In this document: positions 32,871 to 45,574 of the stretch, in pieces | Position numbering within the stretch: the first letter of the stretch is position 1 | Layout of the letters: the number at the start of each line of letters is the position of its first letter | Origin: Cordia subcordata | Lineage: Eukaryota; Streptophyta; Magnoliopsida; Boraginales; Cordiaceae | Assembly (NCBI GenBank): GCA_028554755.1 | Contig: JAPTOF010000012.1 | Location: 2,312,501-2,376,500 of the forward strand | Length of the DNA: 64,000 bases | Direction of reading: 5' to 3' | The notes under the pieces: model-generated | Told to the model about the DNA's origin: nothing | Seen by the model: only the letters and a program-made list of their open reading frames with translations | Database searches by the model: none | Program-made: the position numbers and the translations under genes

Positions 32871-34682
32871 AGAATAATGATTTACAATATAAGAATACTA
32901 TTTGTGATTTAAGGAATTAGTTAAAGAAAAACCCTCAAGTAAGCCTGATACTACCATGGGTTTAGTGGTCCAGTGATATATTATTCATCTTAATATTAGA
33001 GCTCCTGAGATTAATTCGTGGTAAATATACAAATACTGTACTATTCATCTTTACTTTTCCTTAAAATAGAGAGGGGAAACAAGGGGCAGGATCCATACGA
33101 TGGATGGTACATGTTTGAACTAGTCAAGTGTAATGTTGGCAAATTTGTCTTGTTTTTCAATGTTTTGCACGTAAAAGCCGCTTTACAAAGATCATCACAC
33201 AAGAATATTTAGCAATGTATAAGCTTTTTATCACCTCATTATGAGGTTCACGTCTCACTTATTATCATGCATGCATGGCAATTATTTTCTGTACGTTTAA
33301 TCTGGCTCTTAATACATACCGGCATTTGAAAAGTATTGTTAGGTAGAAAGGACAACACAAAAACATTACAGGTCCTCATTGATCTGCTGCTGCCTGCAAA
33401 TATTGACAGCCTCCAATGGCATCTTTTTCTTCTTCTTCTTTTTTGTTTTTTTTCTTCTTCTGCTTTAGACATGTTTTGTAAATATCATGATTTCACAAAC
33501 GCACCTTTTCACCTGATGAACATTTCTTTGAAAGATTCCATCAAAGATTATATTCCACAAGGTAGAGAACAACCCCAGCTGCAAATAGGGCAAAATAAAG
33601 GACTAAAGGAGTGTACTTACCGCGTCCACCATAATGACGACGATGAATATATTGAAAGTCGAGTCATTTTTTCTTTTACTTTCTGTGGCCAGCGTTGAAA
33701 GCTGGTAAAACACCACGCAGAACCATGATTCTTATTCATGCTCTTACGTTATGAAAAGATGAGAAATGGAAACACAATGTCCAATGACCCTTTAGGTTTG
33801 CTTCAACCTTAAGATCTCCCACCCATAAATTGGAAAGCTAAAAGTTGCATGTAAATTTTAGTGTTTGAAGTATAGACGAAAGACTTGAATCGATAAGAAA
33901 TTATATTTTTTAAAGCTAATCTAGAGAGATCTTACGTTTATGTGTGAAAATTTGAATGTGATTATGAGTACCATCAAGCTATTGATTGAGGGTGGCAGCG
34001 GTCTCACCTTGTTAGAAGTAAAATACAAGTTTGACTCATAAAAATCACATTTGTTGAGAGAATTTTTTCTTCATTATTTTTGATCGGATAAAAAGTAGCC
34101 TCAAATTAAATAAGATGTGATTTGAAGATACACTAACTCAAAATAAAATTTGAAAAATACTTCTCGTAGAAGAGAAAAGGTACATGTGATATAAAGAGAG
34201 TTTGCAATTTACGTAAGTGCGAATGTTGGATAGCCAATGAAAGTTGAGGTTTGATTCTAAATATTTTTTGTCAACTAATCACGGCTAGGGTGACAGTGCC
34301 ATAAAACTAGGCAGGATCTTGCCTTAAAGAGACGGTAATTTTCTAGCTTCTTTTGAATAAAATAAGGTTGATTTGCTGGTAATCACACTAACATTACCAA
34401 TCATGTGATATTGGTATGGGAACATATTATTAGGGACCACATAATTGGTCTCTTAATTAGATTATATCTTCTAAATTCAGCAACCAAGCAATGTGCCTGT
34501 TCGTTACTCCATAGGCCTAGATTTTTGCATCTTATTTAGATTGCCAAAGAAGAATTTTATACGATGAAACAGCTAATTAAAGCATTACTTTCCTCGTTCA
34601 ATAAGATCTTGTCTGAACGTGCAGTGCTCATAGTTGTAATAATTTTTATGGATACAGTTACCATACCAACCTCGTATACACA

Positions 34683-34737
<55 letters not shown>

Positions 34738-35001
34738 GCAGGCGAAGATAGCTTTACAAACAAACTTGGAATTTTTTTTTTCATAAAAAGCAAAAGAAAA
34801 AAAAAATTGAAGTTTACGTGCTCAAATTTTATTATTTACAGAAATGAGGGAGAAAAAGAGCATATTGCATGGAGTTCATTTTGAAAATGTCCGCGTAAAA
34901 GGAGAGAAAGAGGACTACTCTCGTTAAAAGGTGGCTGAGTAATTAATTCCTATTCCCGTCCAGCAAAGGAAAAAAAAAGTCTTATATTTGTTCCAATAAA
35001 A
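32871..35001. other. Intergenic, no gene recognised
   Basis: A 120-codon + frame at about 33336-33698 has no ATG at its start and no recognisable domain; I treat it as chance. A TTC-rich run lies at about 33425-33465 and a CA/TA compound microsatellite at 34678-34737. Confidence 0.5.
34678..34737. repeat. Compound CA/TA microsatellite
   Basis: About 15 CA units run directly into about 12 TA units. Confidence 0.9.
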
Positions 35002-35342
35002 TAGGATAAAATGTACCAGATCCCCTTATAATTTATCAAAAGTGCACTGAATTCCTCTACGGTCAAAAAAACCTCTTATGAACTCTCATGGTCCATAAAA
35101 GTGCATCAAATCCCCTACCGGTAAAAAAATTCATTATTTTTAATCATAATTGTTCAAAATTACCCAAATTATATATATATATTTTTCTTGTATGAAAGAA
35201 ATGTTGCTAAAAAGATTTAAACCCTCAACCTCAAATTAAAATAATAAATGCTCTAACCAAGTAATTTATAAACAATTCATATTTTAACTTAAATTGAGAT
35301 TGATTTATATTTAGAATATATAATGGTACAATGACGTATTAC
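35002..35342 (+). repeat. Dispersed repeat, + copy of an inverted pair
   Basis: It starts AGGATAAAATGTACCAGATC and includes GAAATGTTGCTAAAAAGATT and TTATATTTAGAATATATAAT. The same landmarks, inverted, occur at 44488-44714. This copy has an extra block of about 110 bp that is also found, inverted, at 57062-57195. Class unknown, non-coding. Confidence 0.7.
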
Positions 35343-35558
35343 ACACATATATATGTATATATCAATATGTATACATATGTCAATGTTTAATTGTTAATTA
35401 TCGTTTCCAACAAAAAATTACTAATCCATTAATTCTTCTTGTCTACGTGTTTGAAGTTACTGCTCGGGGAAATTGTCGCTGATAATTTGCTTATGAACAA
35501 ATTAAAGTGGAGTTAAATGCGAATTAACTTTTATGGAGGTCATATTAATTGTGAATGG

Positions 35559-35560
35559 TA

Positions 35561-35610
<50 letters not shown>
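35559..35610. repeat. CATA/TA compound microsatellite
   Basis: CATA units grading into TA units, abutting the Helitron 3' end at 35611. Confidence 0.9.
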
Positions 35611-35613
<3 letters not shown>

Positions 35614-35936
35614 GTGTGACACCTGTACGATGCACGGGGAGCGACATATTTGAATATATTAAAATTATAGAACTTTTGCATCTTATTAAATAGTTATTGA
35701 AATAATTATATACTATGGAATTAATAAAATCATGATGATATATATAAAGAAAGGGTATAATATTAATTAAATTAAAACGTTTAATGTAGGAATGGAATTG
35801 AATAAATGATGGAAAACAAAAAATGACCTAAAAATGGACATATTTAATTGATAAGTAATTATGAAAAGCTTGTCATATAGAGCTCTACTTGGCAGCGCGA
35901 AATTACAGTTTATTTTGCTTTATTATATAGTATAGA
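35611..35936 (-). mobile_element. Small non-autonomous Helitron
   Basis: On the minus strand the element starts TCTATACTATATAATAAAGC (35936 downward). It ends with a GC hairpin (CCGTGCATCGTACAGG), about 10 bases and CTAA at 35611. The flanking bases are A before TC and T after CTAA, exactly the AT insertion site of Helitrons. No inverted repeats and no target duplication are present, as expected. At 326 bp it encodes nothing. Confidence 0.75.
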
Positions 35937-35941
35937 TATAT

Positions 35942-37193
35942 AAGTTAAACGCAAATAAGCTCAAAGAATGGTGTCACATCAGCACCTATCTATTTGCCAA
36001 AACATTATAAATTTTATTTTTAATATTATTACATTATTATAAATCTATATATTATAGTGTTTGATTACATTTATGCATCACCTATATATTTCTTTTTAAT
36101 AAGTTTAAAGTAATAAAGTTCAAAAAAAACTCATTAATTTAATTAATTTATGCATCATATCTTAATTAAAAATAAAAATAAGAATAAAAAAGTACTAGAA
36201 TTAATTTTTATAGATGTTTAGAAATAATACAAAAACACACAAAAACCTAAAAATAATAAAAAATCACATATATATAAATATTTAAAAAAACTAAAAAATA
36301 CACAGAACCTAAATAAGCCCGTACAAAGTGCAAGGTATAAAGCACTAGTAGATATGAAAGTTAAATCCAAATGTGCTCAAAGTAGGATGTCACATCAATA
36401 CTCATATATTTGCCAAGTCACCATAAATTCTATTTTTAATATTATTACATTATTATAAATCTATATATTATAGTATTTAATTATATTTATGCAGCATTTA
36501 CTAATCTCATCATAGTAATGGAGTTATAAGATATTTAATTATATTTATGCACCACATATATATTTCTTTTTAATGAGTTTAAAGTAATAAAGTCCAAAAA
36601 AAATTATTAATTTAATTAATTTATGTATCATATCCTAATTAAAAAATAAAAATATGAATAAAAAATACTAGAATTAATTTTTATAGATATTTAGAAATAA
36701 TAAAAAATACACAAAAACCTAAAAATATTAAAAAACACATCTATAAAAAAAAGTTAAACCCAAAGAAGCTAAAAAAAAAGTGCCTCATCAGCACCCATTT
36801 ATTTACCAAGTCATCATCAATTCTATTTTTCATATTATTATATTATTATAAATTTATATATTATAATATTTAATTATATTTATGCACCACTTCCTAACCT
36901 CATCATTGTAATAGAGTTACAAGATATTTAATTATATTTATTTTTAATGAGTTTAAAGTAATAAAATTGAAAAACAAATATTAATTTAATTAAATTATGC
37001 ATCATATCCTAATTAAAAAATAAAAATAAGAATAAAAAACACTAGAATTATTTTTATAGATATTTAGACATAATAAAAAAACATGCAAAAACCTAAAAAT
37101 AATAAAAAAATCATATCTATAAATATTTTAAAAACTAAAAAGCACAAAAAACTTAAATAAACCCGTGTAAAGCATTGGGTATGAAAGCAATAG
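35942..37193 (+). mobile_element. Three tandem Helitron-like units
   Basis: Units begin at 35942, 36358 and 36751, each with AAGTTAAA(C/T)(G/C)CAAA. They share a common body: ATTATTACATTATTATAAAT or close variants, GAGTTTAAAGTAATAAA, ACTAGAATTAATTTTTATAG and AAAACCTAAAAATA. Units 1 and 3 end in Helitron-type hairpins (CCCGTACAAAGTGCAAGG then GCACTAG|T; CCCGTGTAAAGCATTGGG then GCAATAG|T). Unit 2 lacks the end and runs straight into unit 3. Head-to-tail arrays are known for Helitrons. Confidence 0.65.
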
Positions 37194-40100
37194 TCTATAT
37201 TATGGTAATAAAGTTGTACCTTAATAAGAAAGTAAAAGCTCTAAAAACTGCCACATTATCTTTTTACTACCTTTAAAACATGACACATGTCAATTGATTA
37301 ATTGAATGAGCTGCTACATCATCTCTAGAGCGTTACTACGGACCAACAATCTTAGCGTTTACAGATAAAACTGTTTAATTTAATTATTATTGTTTTAATA
37401 ATATCTGACTTAAATGATGTAGCCTAATTATCTTTTCTAATATAAAATATTTATTAAATAAAATATGTAGAGATTCTCAAGTTATCATAAGCAAATAATT
37501 CACATAGCAAATCAAATTTAAAGAATTTTTTATAAAAAGGTACAAAAATACCAAAAAAAAATTAATACAGTCATGCACTTTTGATTTAATGACTTTAATA
37601 TTATGAGACCTCATCATATAGTTCGGATAGTGGGTCAGCTAATTATTCGTGGATGTTTATTTATGCCCAAAGTAACATAAAAAATCCATTATTTGTATGA
37701 TATACAATCTATATATACTATTATATATGTTGAAAATGAAGAAGAAACTAGAGAATTTATTATTATTATTTTGAGACCTTTTGCCTCCCATTAACTTGGG
37801 TATAAATTTTAAGGAGTTATACACTTTTTGAATTTCTCAATGATCTTGGATTATTATTTGGAGATTTTGCAACTTTGGAATTCCTACATGAATGTGAAAT
37901 TGAAAATTTGGTCTGTTTTACCATTTATATATAGTGGTCTTTTGGCAAGCCACACAATACACCAAGATAGATGTTTTCTTCTACTCCTTAGTTCGAGCAT
38001 ATGATTCTCGTATTGTTTTAGCATTTGTAGTTTTTTTTCTTTATAGTAGAGAGAGTTCAGGCATTGACGATTTGCAAGATTATGGTTTCATTGTACTGTG
38101 ATTACAAAAAGTCATTGTAAAGCCTTAAGAATACTGAATCAAATTCAGATGTCAACTTATGCAATTTGTAGTTTTTATTATAATTCATTATCTTTATCAA
38201 TTTCATATTCTTCATAATATACATGTTAAGTTCTAGTTTGATTTTCTTTATTTTTCCTGTTATTATAAACTATTTACTCAATAGTTTATCATTAATATTG
38301 CCAACAACATATATACACACACATACATACACATAAACACACACACATAAAAATGACTCACAAGTTAATATAAGAGTTAATAAAAGTTGAAATGTATAAT
38401 TTCGCAAATGGTAATGTCTAAAGTGAAAAATTCATTAATTTTCAAGTATAAGAAAATAAAATATCACAACATCAAGTGAATCGTAAACCAAACATGACAA
38501 AATAAGTTAGCAATACAATAAAATAAAGAGATAGAGAGAGAACAAAAAATTACAAAAAAGTACCTAACTACCAATTCCAAGTATGACCATCAAATATGAC
38601 AAAATATTGGTTCAATAAATATTACTGAAAATAAAAGGTACTTTTAGTTCATTATTTTGCATGTACATTTGGAGTTTTATATAATATTTAGTGAAAATTT
38701 ATTAGATAAAGAAAAAAAGAAAAAAATTAATAAACAAGTAAATTATGCAATTAAATCAGCTACTGAGAAAATAAAAAATTCAAAATTTATATTGCATTTT
38801 ATTAAATCAAGACAAAGAGAGGAAAAAAGTTATAAAAATTGACTACTAATTTTATATAAACTTGTTAAGAAAAAGACAAAATTTTTAGAAATTCCATACC
38901 TTCATAAAATAATCTAAAAATATTTCATTTTTTTAGTTTATCCCTAATATTAAATGAGAAATAGTATATATTGATTATTTAATTATTAGAAAAGATTTAG
39001 CCTATGCAAAGCATGGGTACTGAAATATACAGATGGTAAGTTAAGAGAAAAATGCAAGATTTTTTCTAGGACTTTACCATGCTTGTTTATTATTTTTTTC
39101 TTTTGTGAAACTAGGTTTTCTAAAAAAAAAAAGTATACTTTGTAGACCTGCAAGTGTTTTGGATTGGTCAAAGATGGATACAAATATGATTTAACTTTTT
39201 CGAGAAGTCAAAAAAAGAATTGTGTAGAAAGTGCTTATTAATAGAAATATCTATTTACCCAATAATGTACTGATTTCAAGACATAAGACAAATTTTTTAT
39301 TTAAAAATAGAATTAAATTTATAAAAAATTCTAATTTAGAAGTAAAACTTAATTTGATATTCAAAATATAATTGATTTTCAATATTGGAAGCAATAATCT
39401 AAATTGGATAAATAAAAATTATATAAAAAATAAAAAATAAATTAATTATGCACTTTTCTTGAATTTAGTATAACAATTTAAAACTTAATAAAAAATTGAC
39501 CCGTGCAAGGGAGTACTCTTGCAAATTGTCGTTGATATTGAAATATAAAAAAAAAAAGATTATTACTTCATTTAAATTACACATTAAAGATGATATAATA
39601 GTTGGTTAATATAATTAAATGACAACAAAGAGTAAAAAAGAAAAGATATTATAACATATAATAGTTATCAATTTATTAGTGAGTAGTGAATGAAAAATTA
39701 CAAAGTTGAAAGAACAATACTGAGTTAAATAATTGGTGAAGTGGGTTTAACTCATATAAAAAATAAAGCTAAAGTTTTATATACATACACATATATATAT
39801 ATATGTATATATATTTTAGAGCCTATCTTGCTTTGCTTATTTTACATCTTATATGCTCATAAAGAAAGCACCTTCACGTGCTTTTTACTATTTACAACTT
39901 ATAAGCCTCAAATAAGCTTAGCCAAATAGGCTTTTTTTTTTTTTGGATATTTAGCAATTATTGTATTTTAATTATTTCATTACTCTTCTTAACACAAGGA
40001 ATTAAGATGCATGTCCTTTACCAAATTCAAGTACTTGTGGCATTTGTGATTCTTGCCTTTTCCACTCATGATGAGAGCTTTAAAGGCTATTTAATTTTTC

Positions 40101-40918
40101 ATGGGTTAAGGTTTGCATTTTTAGCCCATATAAGGTTTGTTCTTCTAACATTTCAAGGCATTAAAAATAACTAAAAAACTTATAAGATTAGAGTGTTAGT
40201 CTATTTTATTTTGTTAATTTATAGTTTAGAGAGCTACTACTATGAAAAAAGGATGTTTGTAATGTGACTTTTTGTGTCTCTTATATCAATTCAATTTATT
40301 TACTCATATCGACAGAAAATGTCTTTTTGATTGCCATTATTTTAACTAAAGCTATGATTTTAGTTTTGTCTTTTTATAACCTTATTTTCACATATTGAAC
40401 TTTTATAGATTAATAAGGTGACGGATTGCTTTTACAACAAAAAGCTTTAGCTTACTTTTATTGCCATATAATGTATATTTGTTTTAGCCAATTAAAGTTC
40501 TAAGATTGGGTGTAATTGTATTTGGTCAAAAAGTGTTTGCTTTTGTATATGAAGTCTTAATCTACATTGATTTATCACACATTTAATTCTTTATGCATTA
40601 GCATTTTTGTTTAACTTTAATTTATATCGAAATAATTATAGTATTATTAGTTTGAAATTTGGTGGGCTACTATTACTAGATTGTGAATAGTTGTATTTTA
40701 GGAGATTTGTGCTAAAAAACTATCAGTACTATACAATAGAGTGTCGAAAGTCTTGTGATGGTTGAGACTCAAACCTTGCCACTTCTCGCATTTTCTTTTT
40801 CTTTGGTATTGTAGTCTATATTAAAATTTTAGTTAGGAAATTTTCTTAAATCTAGAATAACAATTAAAAATTTGATTAAAAATTGACCAGTGCAAAGCAT
40901 GGCTTTTGAAACTACTAA
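37194..40918 (+). mobile_element. Possible larger Helitron, decayed
   Basis: A Helitron-like 5' end (TCTATATTATGGTAATAAAG) follows directly on the tandem array. The first plausible 3' end with hairpin and CTAA|T is at 40918 (CCAGTGCAAAGCATGG, then CTACTAA). Other hairpin relics lie at about 39003 (CCTATGCAAAGCATGGG) and 39497 (CCCGTGCAAGGG), so several elements may be nested or truncated here. No helicase or other coding sequence is visible. Boundaries are tentative. Confidence 0.3.
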
Positions 40919-41641
40919 TAATAGTATAAAGTTAGACTTCATTTTTGGGTTCATCTTAGGAGGTGCCACATGTCATGGTTTAAAGTGTTGTAAGAGTATC
41001 AAATTAAAAAAATTTCTATTTTTGTGGACTCCACCTTGATTAAGTATTTTATAAAATAATTATTATTTAATACTAACAAATTATAAAAATTATGTTATAA
41101 GTCTTCACTTTTTTTTCCTTCTTTTTCACTCTTTTTTCTCTCAAGTTATTTCAAAATATTGAAATCAATTCTTATATTTTTAAAAAGTCATCAATTTAAT
41201 CTCTATTATTAAATATTTACTGATAATTAAATAACAAGATGTAACTTGATTATCCTCTCTAATTTCAAACCTTTATTAAATAAAATATAGGATGATTCTC
41301 AAGTTAGCATGAGTGCATGAATGTGAGAAATATCACATATATAGGATGTTTAGTTAAAATAAAAATTACACAAGAGAGTACATTTATAGAATTTTTTTAA
41401 ACAGAAAATATACAAAATCTTAATAAAGTTATGCCACATTATTAAATTTTAATTTTTGTGGAATTTTTTTGTTAATTGCACTTCCATATTAACAAATGAG
41501 AAAATTATCCTACAAGTCCCTATTATTATTTTTTAAATTAGTCCTCATTATTAAGAAAGATCCAAATTAGTTCCTATTATTTTAAAAATGATTAATTTAG
41601 TCTATATCAAGAAATATTTAAGAAAATAATCTGCATTTATA
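40919..41641. other. AT-rich DNA related to 37.2-37.6 kb
   Basis: Phrases around 41225-41345 (CTAATTTCAAACCTTTATTA then GATTCTCAAGTTAGCATGAG) match 37430-37500 (GAGATTCTCAAGTTATCATA). This suggests a second decayed copy of the same element family. No coding. Confidence 0.45.
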
Positions 41642-42086
41642 TCTATACTATTATATAAAATTAAATTTAAGTGAGTTTAGAGTTTTTTAAATGACACATG
41701 AGCTAATGTAAGAGAGGGTAAGTCAAAATTTTATACTTTTATAAATAGTGATGTACAAAGTAATTTGAATTTTATTATTTTGACTAATTTTATTTTGCAA
41801 TTTTATAACATGTTATATTTATTTTAAATTTAGTCTATATTTATATAATCTATCCACCTATTGTTGGAAAATTATAAGGTGAATGACAAATTATCTCTAA
41901 AGATCTTTGGTTTTCCTACTAACTCATTTAATTCATAAGAATTATGGATTCTTTGAATTATGACTTTCTACATAAATGTAGTAATTTTTGAGTTTCTCTA
42001 CTATCTTGAAATAGACTTAATTTAAAGGGTTTTGGGACCCTTTAAGTGTCGTTCATGAATATATAAATGATAACTTGGTTTCCTCC

Positions 42087-42089
<3 letters not shown>

Positions 42090-42118
<29 letters not shown>
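42090..42118. repeat. TA microsatellite
   Basis: Uninterrupted TA run. Confidence 0.85.
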
Positions 42119-42122
<4 letters not shown>

Positions 42123-42597
42123 TTCTTTCAAGCATTGCATAACATAATAGAAATCTTTTCTACTAACAAATTTTAGAGCATGAGTAGCATATAGATCGTA
42201 TGTGTTTATTGTGTTTAATACTTGTCTACATCAATGTTCCCCACATGTTTGAGAAAGAGTTCACCACTAAAAAGTTCACAAACTTTTGTTCTTAGAGTAC
42301 CACCATCATAAAAGGTATAAATGTTGTATCATGGGGGGATTGCATCACAAAATTGTTAATACCGTAGCAAAAGTGTAAAGTCCTTAAGGAGATCGAGCTA
42401 AGTCGAGTCTCTTTTATTTGGTTTTCTTTGACATATTATTTAATTTTTTTAGTTTATATTTTAATTTTTAGGTTAAGTATTTTCCATAATATTCAGTTTA
42501 CTTTTGCTTATTTCGCAATTTTATATCATGTTTTTGCAATTATTTTACCAACAGTTATGCATGGATCTATATCTGGATAACTATATAACTATATTAT

Positions 42598-42650
42598 AAT
42601 AACAACAATAACAACAACAACAACAACAATAATCACCATCATCATCATCT
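42598..42650. repeat. AAC and ATC trinucleotide repeats
   Basis: A run of AAC units followed by ATC units. Confidence 0.85.
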
Positions 42651-43072
42651 ATGTAAAATTGTATGCACCTTAGACGAGGTTTGGAGGCCTTAGAATGATC
42701 CATATGGTGTAGCCTTAGATGTGTTATTGTTAATTTCCAATAAGAAAAGTGTTTAAAAGTTCAAAAGATTTGGTACTATGAGATATATTATGAGAAAATT
42801 TGGAACCAAATATTATCATAATCTTTTAATTTGACATATTTTGAAGACTTTTATCACATGAAAAAATATAAAGAGACATATTATACATAAAATTATAGAT
42901 TATTCACTTTACAAAAGTTCACGTGACCTTGGAGTATATAATTACAATTATTAATATAAATAAAGAAATGGGTTTAGAAGTTCAAAAGATTTGGTGTCAT
43001 GAGAAAGATAGTTTAAACCTAAAGGTTTCTATTAATCTTTTAATTTTACACCTTTAAGGACTTTTATTATAT

Positions 43073-43077
43073 GAACA
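43073..43077. repeat. 5-bp target-site duplication, left copy
   Basis: GAACA precedes the left LTR and recurs at 44103-44107. Confidence 0.75.
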
Positions 43078-44102
43078 TGTGGAAAATATATAAAATATAA
43101 AATATGGAGAGAAATATGAAAGTATTGAAGATGGTTGGAGCCACCACCAATGGTTGCTCAAGAAGCGAAATACTCATAAAGGTTACATTGTGAATTGTTT
43201 ATCTTTTATGAATACAATAGAAGAGTTGGTGAGCAAGACTAAAAGATAGACTAATAAGGTAACTAGAATTCTAAGGAAACTAAAATAATAAAGAAACCAA
43301 TTTGACTAATTACTTAATCTAGACTATTGCCTAATTTAAAACAATAAAATAAGAAAATAACATTAATAACCCAAATATTCTTCAACATCCCCTCTCAAAC
43401 TCAAGGTGGTATTAGATATACGACCTTGAGTTTGAAAGGTCTTCAAAAGAAAACTTCATCTTGATGGAAGGGATTGGTCACCATGGCTCGTTTAACTCGG
43501 AACTCACCGTGGTCGCTACAGCTTGTCTAACCTTGAACGAGGATAGAATCAGGATTGATTTGGGGGTCGTGTGCACCACTTTGGTGTGGTGAATTCCCAC
43601 GATCGTTGGACGGAACTTAGATTGAAATAATAACTGAAAACTGGATTGGACTTGAATTTGGATTTCACTTGGTTTTGGATAGTCGTGTTACCCATAGGCT
43701 AACACGATCGCTTGGATAAACGTGAGACTCGTAGGCTAACACAACTGATTGGTTTTTTTTTTTTTCTCAATAGAAGCAAGCCAGATACCATGTGGAAAAT
43801 GTATAATGTATAAAATATGAAGAGAAAATATGAAAGTGTTGAAGATGGTTAGAGCCACCACCAATGGTGGCTCAAGAAGCAAAATACTCATAAAGGCTAC
43901 ATTATGAATTGGTTTATGTTTTATAAATACAATATAAGAGTTGGTGAGCAAAACTAGAAACTAGACTAATAAAGTAACTAGAATTCTAAGGAAACTAGAA
44001 TAATAAGGAAACCAATTTGACTAATTACCTAATCTAGATTATTGCTTAATTTAATACAGTAGAATAAGGAAATAACATTAATAACCAAAATATTCTTCAA
44101 TA
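43078..44102 (+). mobile_element. TRIM-like small LTR retrotransposon
   Basis: Two direct repeats, 43078-43387 and 43791-44102 (about 310 bp each), start TGTGGAAAAT and end ATTCTTCAACA (left) or ATTCTTCAATA (right, last CA mutated to TA). They enclose 403 bp. The whole element is flanked by an exact GAACA duplication. The LTRs differ at many positions, so insertion is old. The interior begins TCCCCTCTCAAACTCAAGGT and forms a strong hairpin with ACCTTGAGTTTGA. It then has a GC-richer stretch but no gag or pol frame. The small size and lack of coding fit a TRIM. No clear tRNA primer site is present at the LTR border; TGGTATTAGA lies about 20 bp inside. Confidence 0.8.
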
Positions 44103-44487
44103 GAACACATATGAAGAAAAATACATTATACTTAAATATAAATGCTACATATATATATGTTCATTGTGTATTGATCTACTTAAGTTTTGAAGACCTTTCA
44201 ATTTATCACTATAAATGTGCAAATAAATAAATAAATTTAAAAGTTCAAAAGATTTGGTATTGTAGGATAAGATAGTTTAGTACCAAAAGACTCTATTACG
44301 TATTTTTATATATTTATCTCAAAAATGACCCGAACTTGAGACTCATGAAAGAACTTTAATATTGAATTTTTTCAATTATGTATATAAAAAGTCTTCCTAA
44401 TAAAAAATTTGCACGGGTTTGAAAATAACTAGTATTAAATATATTTATATCTTATTGAGAGAATGATAAGTTTTATGGAGGACATCG

Positions 44488-44714
44488 AAAATACATCACT
44501 ATATTATTATATATTCTAAATATAAATGAACCTCAAATCAAGTTAGAATATAAATTGTTCATAAAGAAGTTTGTTAGGATATTTGTTGTTTTAATTTAAG
44601 GTTAAGGGCTCAAATCTTTTTAGCAACATTTGTTTTGTAAAAGAGAAAAGTGTAGTTTGGTAGTTCAAATAATCATGGTTAAGAATCGCAAGGGGTCTGG
44701 TACATTTTATCCAA
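44488..44714 (-). repeat. Dispersed repeat, minus copy of the inverted pair
   Basis: Reverse complement of the repeat at 35002-35342, with the extra internal block absent. Landmarks are GGATAAAATGTACCAGACCC, AATGTTGCTAAAAAGATTTG and TTATATTTAGAATATATAAT on the minus strand. It brackets the Helitron-rich zone together with the + copy. Confidence 0.7.
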
Positions 44715-45574
44715 CAATATATTATACTTTATATTTCGGACCAAGAAATTTATCAATTTCATGTAAAAAGATTGATAGTTCACTGTTGTAAATTGATCAT
44801 ATTCGTATCTATTAGTATATATTCAAATTTAACAGGTTAATTTATTAAAAACAATGTGAACAATTCCTCGAGATGTTAAACTCTAAATTTATTATAGATA
44901 TAATCATATAATATAATGATATTTTTGTCAGCGGTCAAAGATTTGTATTACTGAGTTTGCCTCCCACATTTATTCATTCACATTCTCACTCAATATATAA
45001 ACATTCCCAAAAATCCCCACTCGCATTTATCACAACACCAAGCACTAAGCGCCCCACCTGGCTGCGGTCCTACCAGCCTGGGTGCACCCTCCTTACCTCA
45101 ATTTCTTTCTCCCAAAACATTCATTTTAAATAAAATCACATTTAATTTATCTTAAGATGATAAAATTTCATATTATTATGCCATCAAAATAAAATTTTCA
45201 TGCCAGTCGATGACCTAAACCTTCACAATCAAGAAATACAAGACTTCTATTTTAATGACAAACCACTAGTCGACCCCTCATGCGTAAAACTTTTGTTTTT
45301 GTTTTTCTTTCCTTTTTTGATTTTGTTGGAGACTAAAGCCAGTTAAAAGGTAATTATTCTAGGATAATGATTCCCATTCTATCTTCTCTTGTAAATAGGC
45401 TAACGGTTGTGAGATTTCAATAAACATTTTAAGTTTAATTAATCTATCAAGACTATAGTTAACTAGTCAATTACATAAATATTAATTTTTCTATATATAT
45501 ACTACAATATGAAACCCCTCGAACATTTTTACTGTCCTCCACAATGGGTCTAAAACTTTTGTTAATATAATAGT
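44715..45574. other. Intergenic, no gene recognised
   Basis: A promoter-like phrase (CAATATATAAACATTCCC at about 44992) precedes a short GC-rich patch at 45045-45095, but no open frame or splice structure follows. Confidence 0.5.

Larger units (their letters stand above)
41642..44432 (+). mobile_element. Helitron candidate, 2.8 kb, hosting a TRIM-like insertion
   Basis: It starts TCTATACTATTATATAAAAT, preceded by A, and ends TTGCACGGGTTTGAAAATAA followed by CTAG, with T after it. The A|TC and CTAG|T borders fit Helitron rules. The 3' hairpin has lost its left arm (only GCACGGG remains). An AT microsatellite (42090-42118) and AAC/ATC repeats (42598-42650) are inside, as is the complete TRIM-like LTR element at 43078-44102. 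No Rep/helicase frame is seen, so it is non-autonomous. Confidence 0.45.

Noticed and set aside
33336..33698. 120-codon + frame
   Set aside because: It begins at TTG, has a low-complexity leucine/phenylalanine run from a TTC repeat, and has no family resemblance.
40740..40800. Possible further primer-site or tRNA-like sequence (TGGTTGAGACTCAAACCTTG)
   Set aside because: It lacks a proper box B or primer-site match and no LTR borders were found around it.
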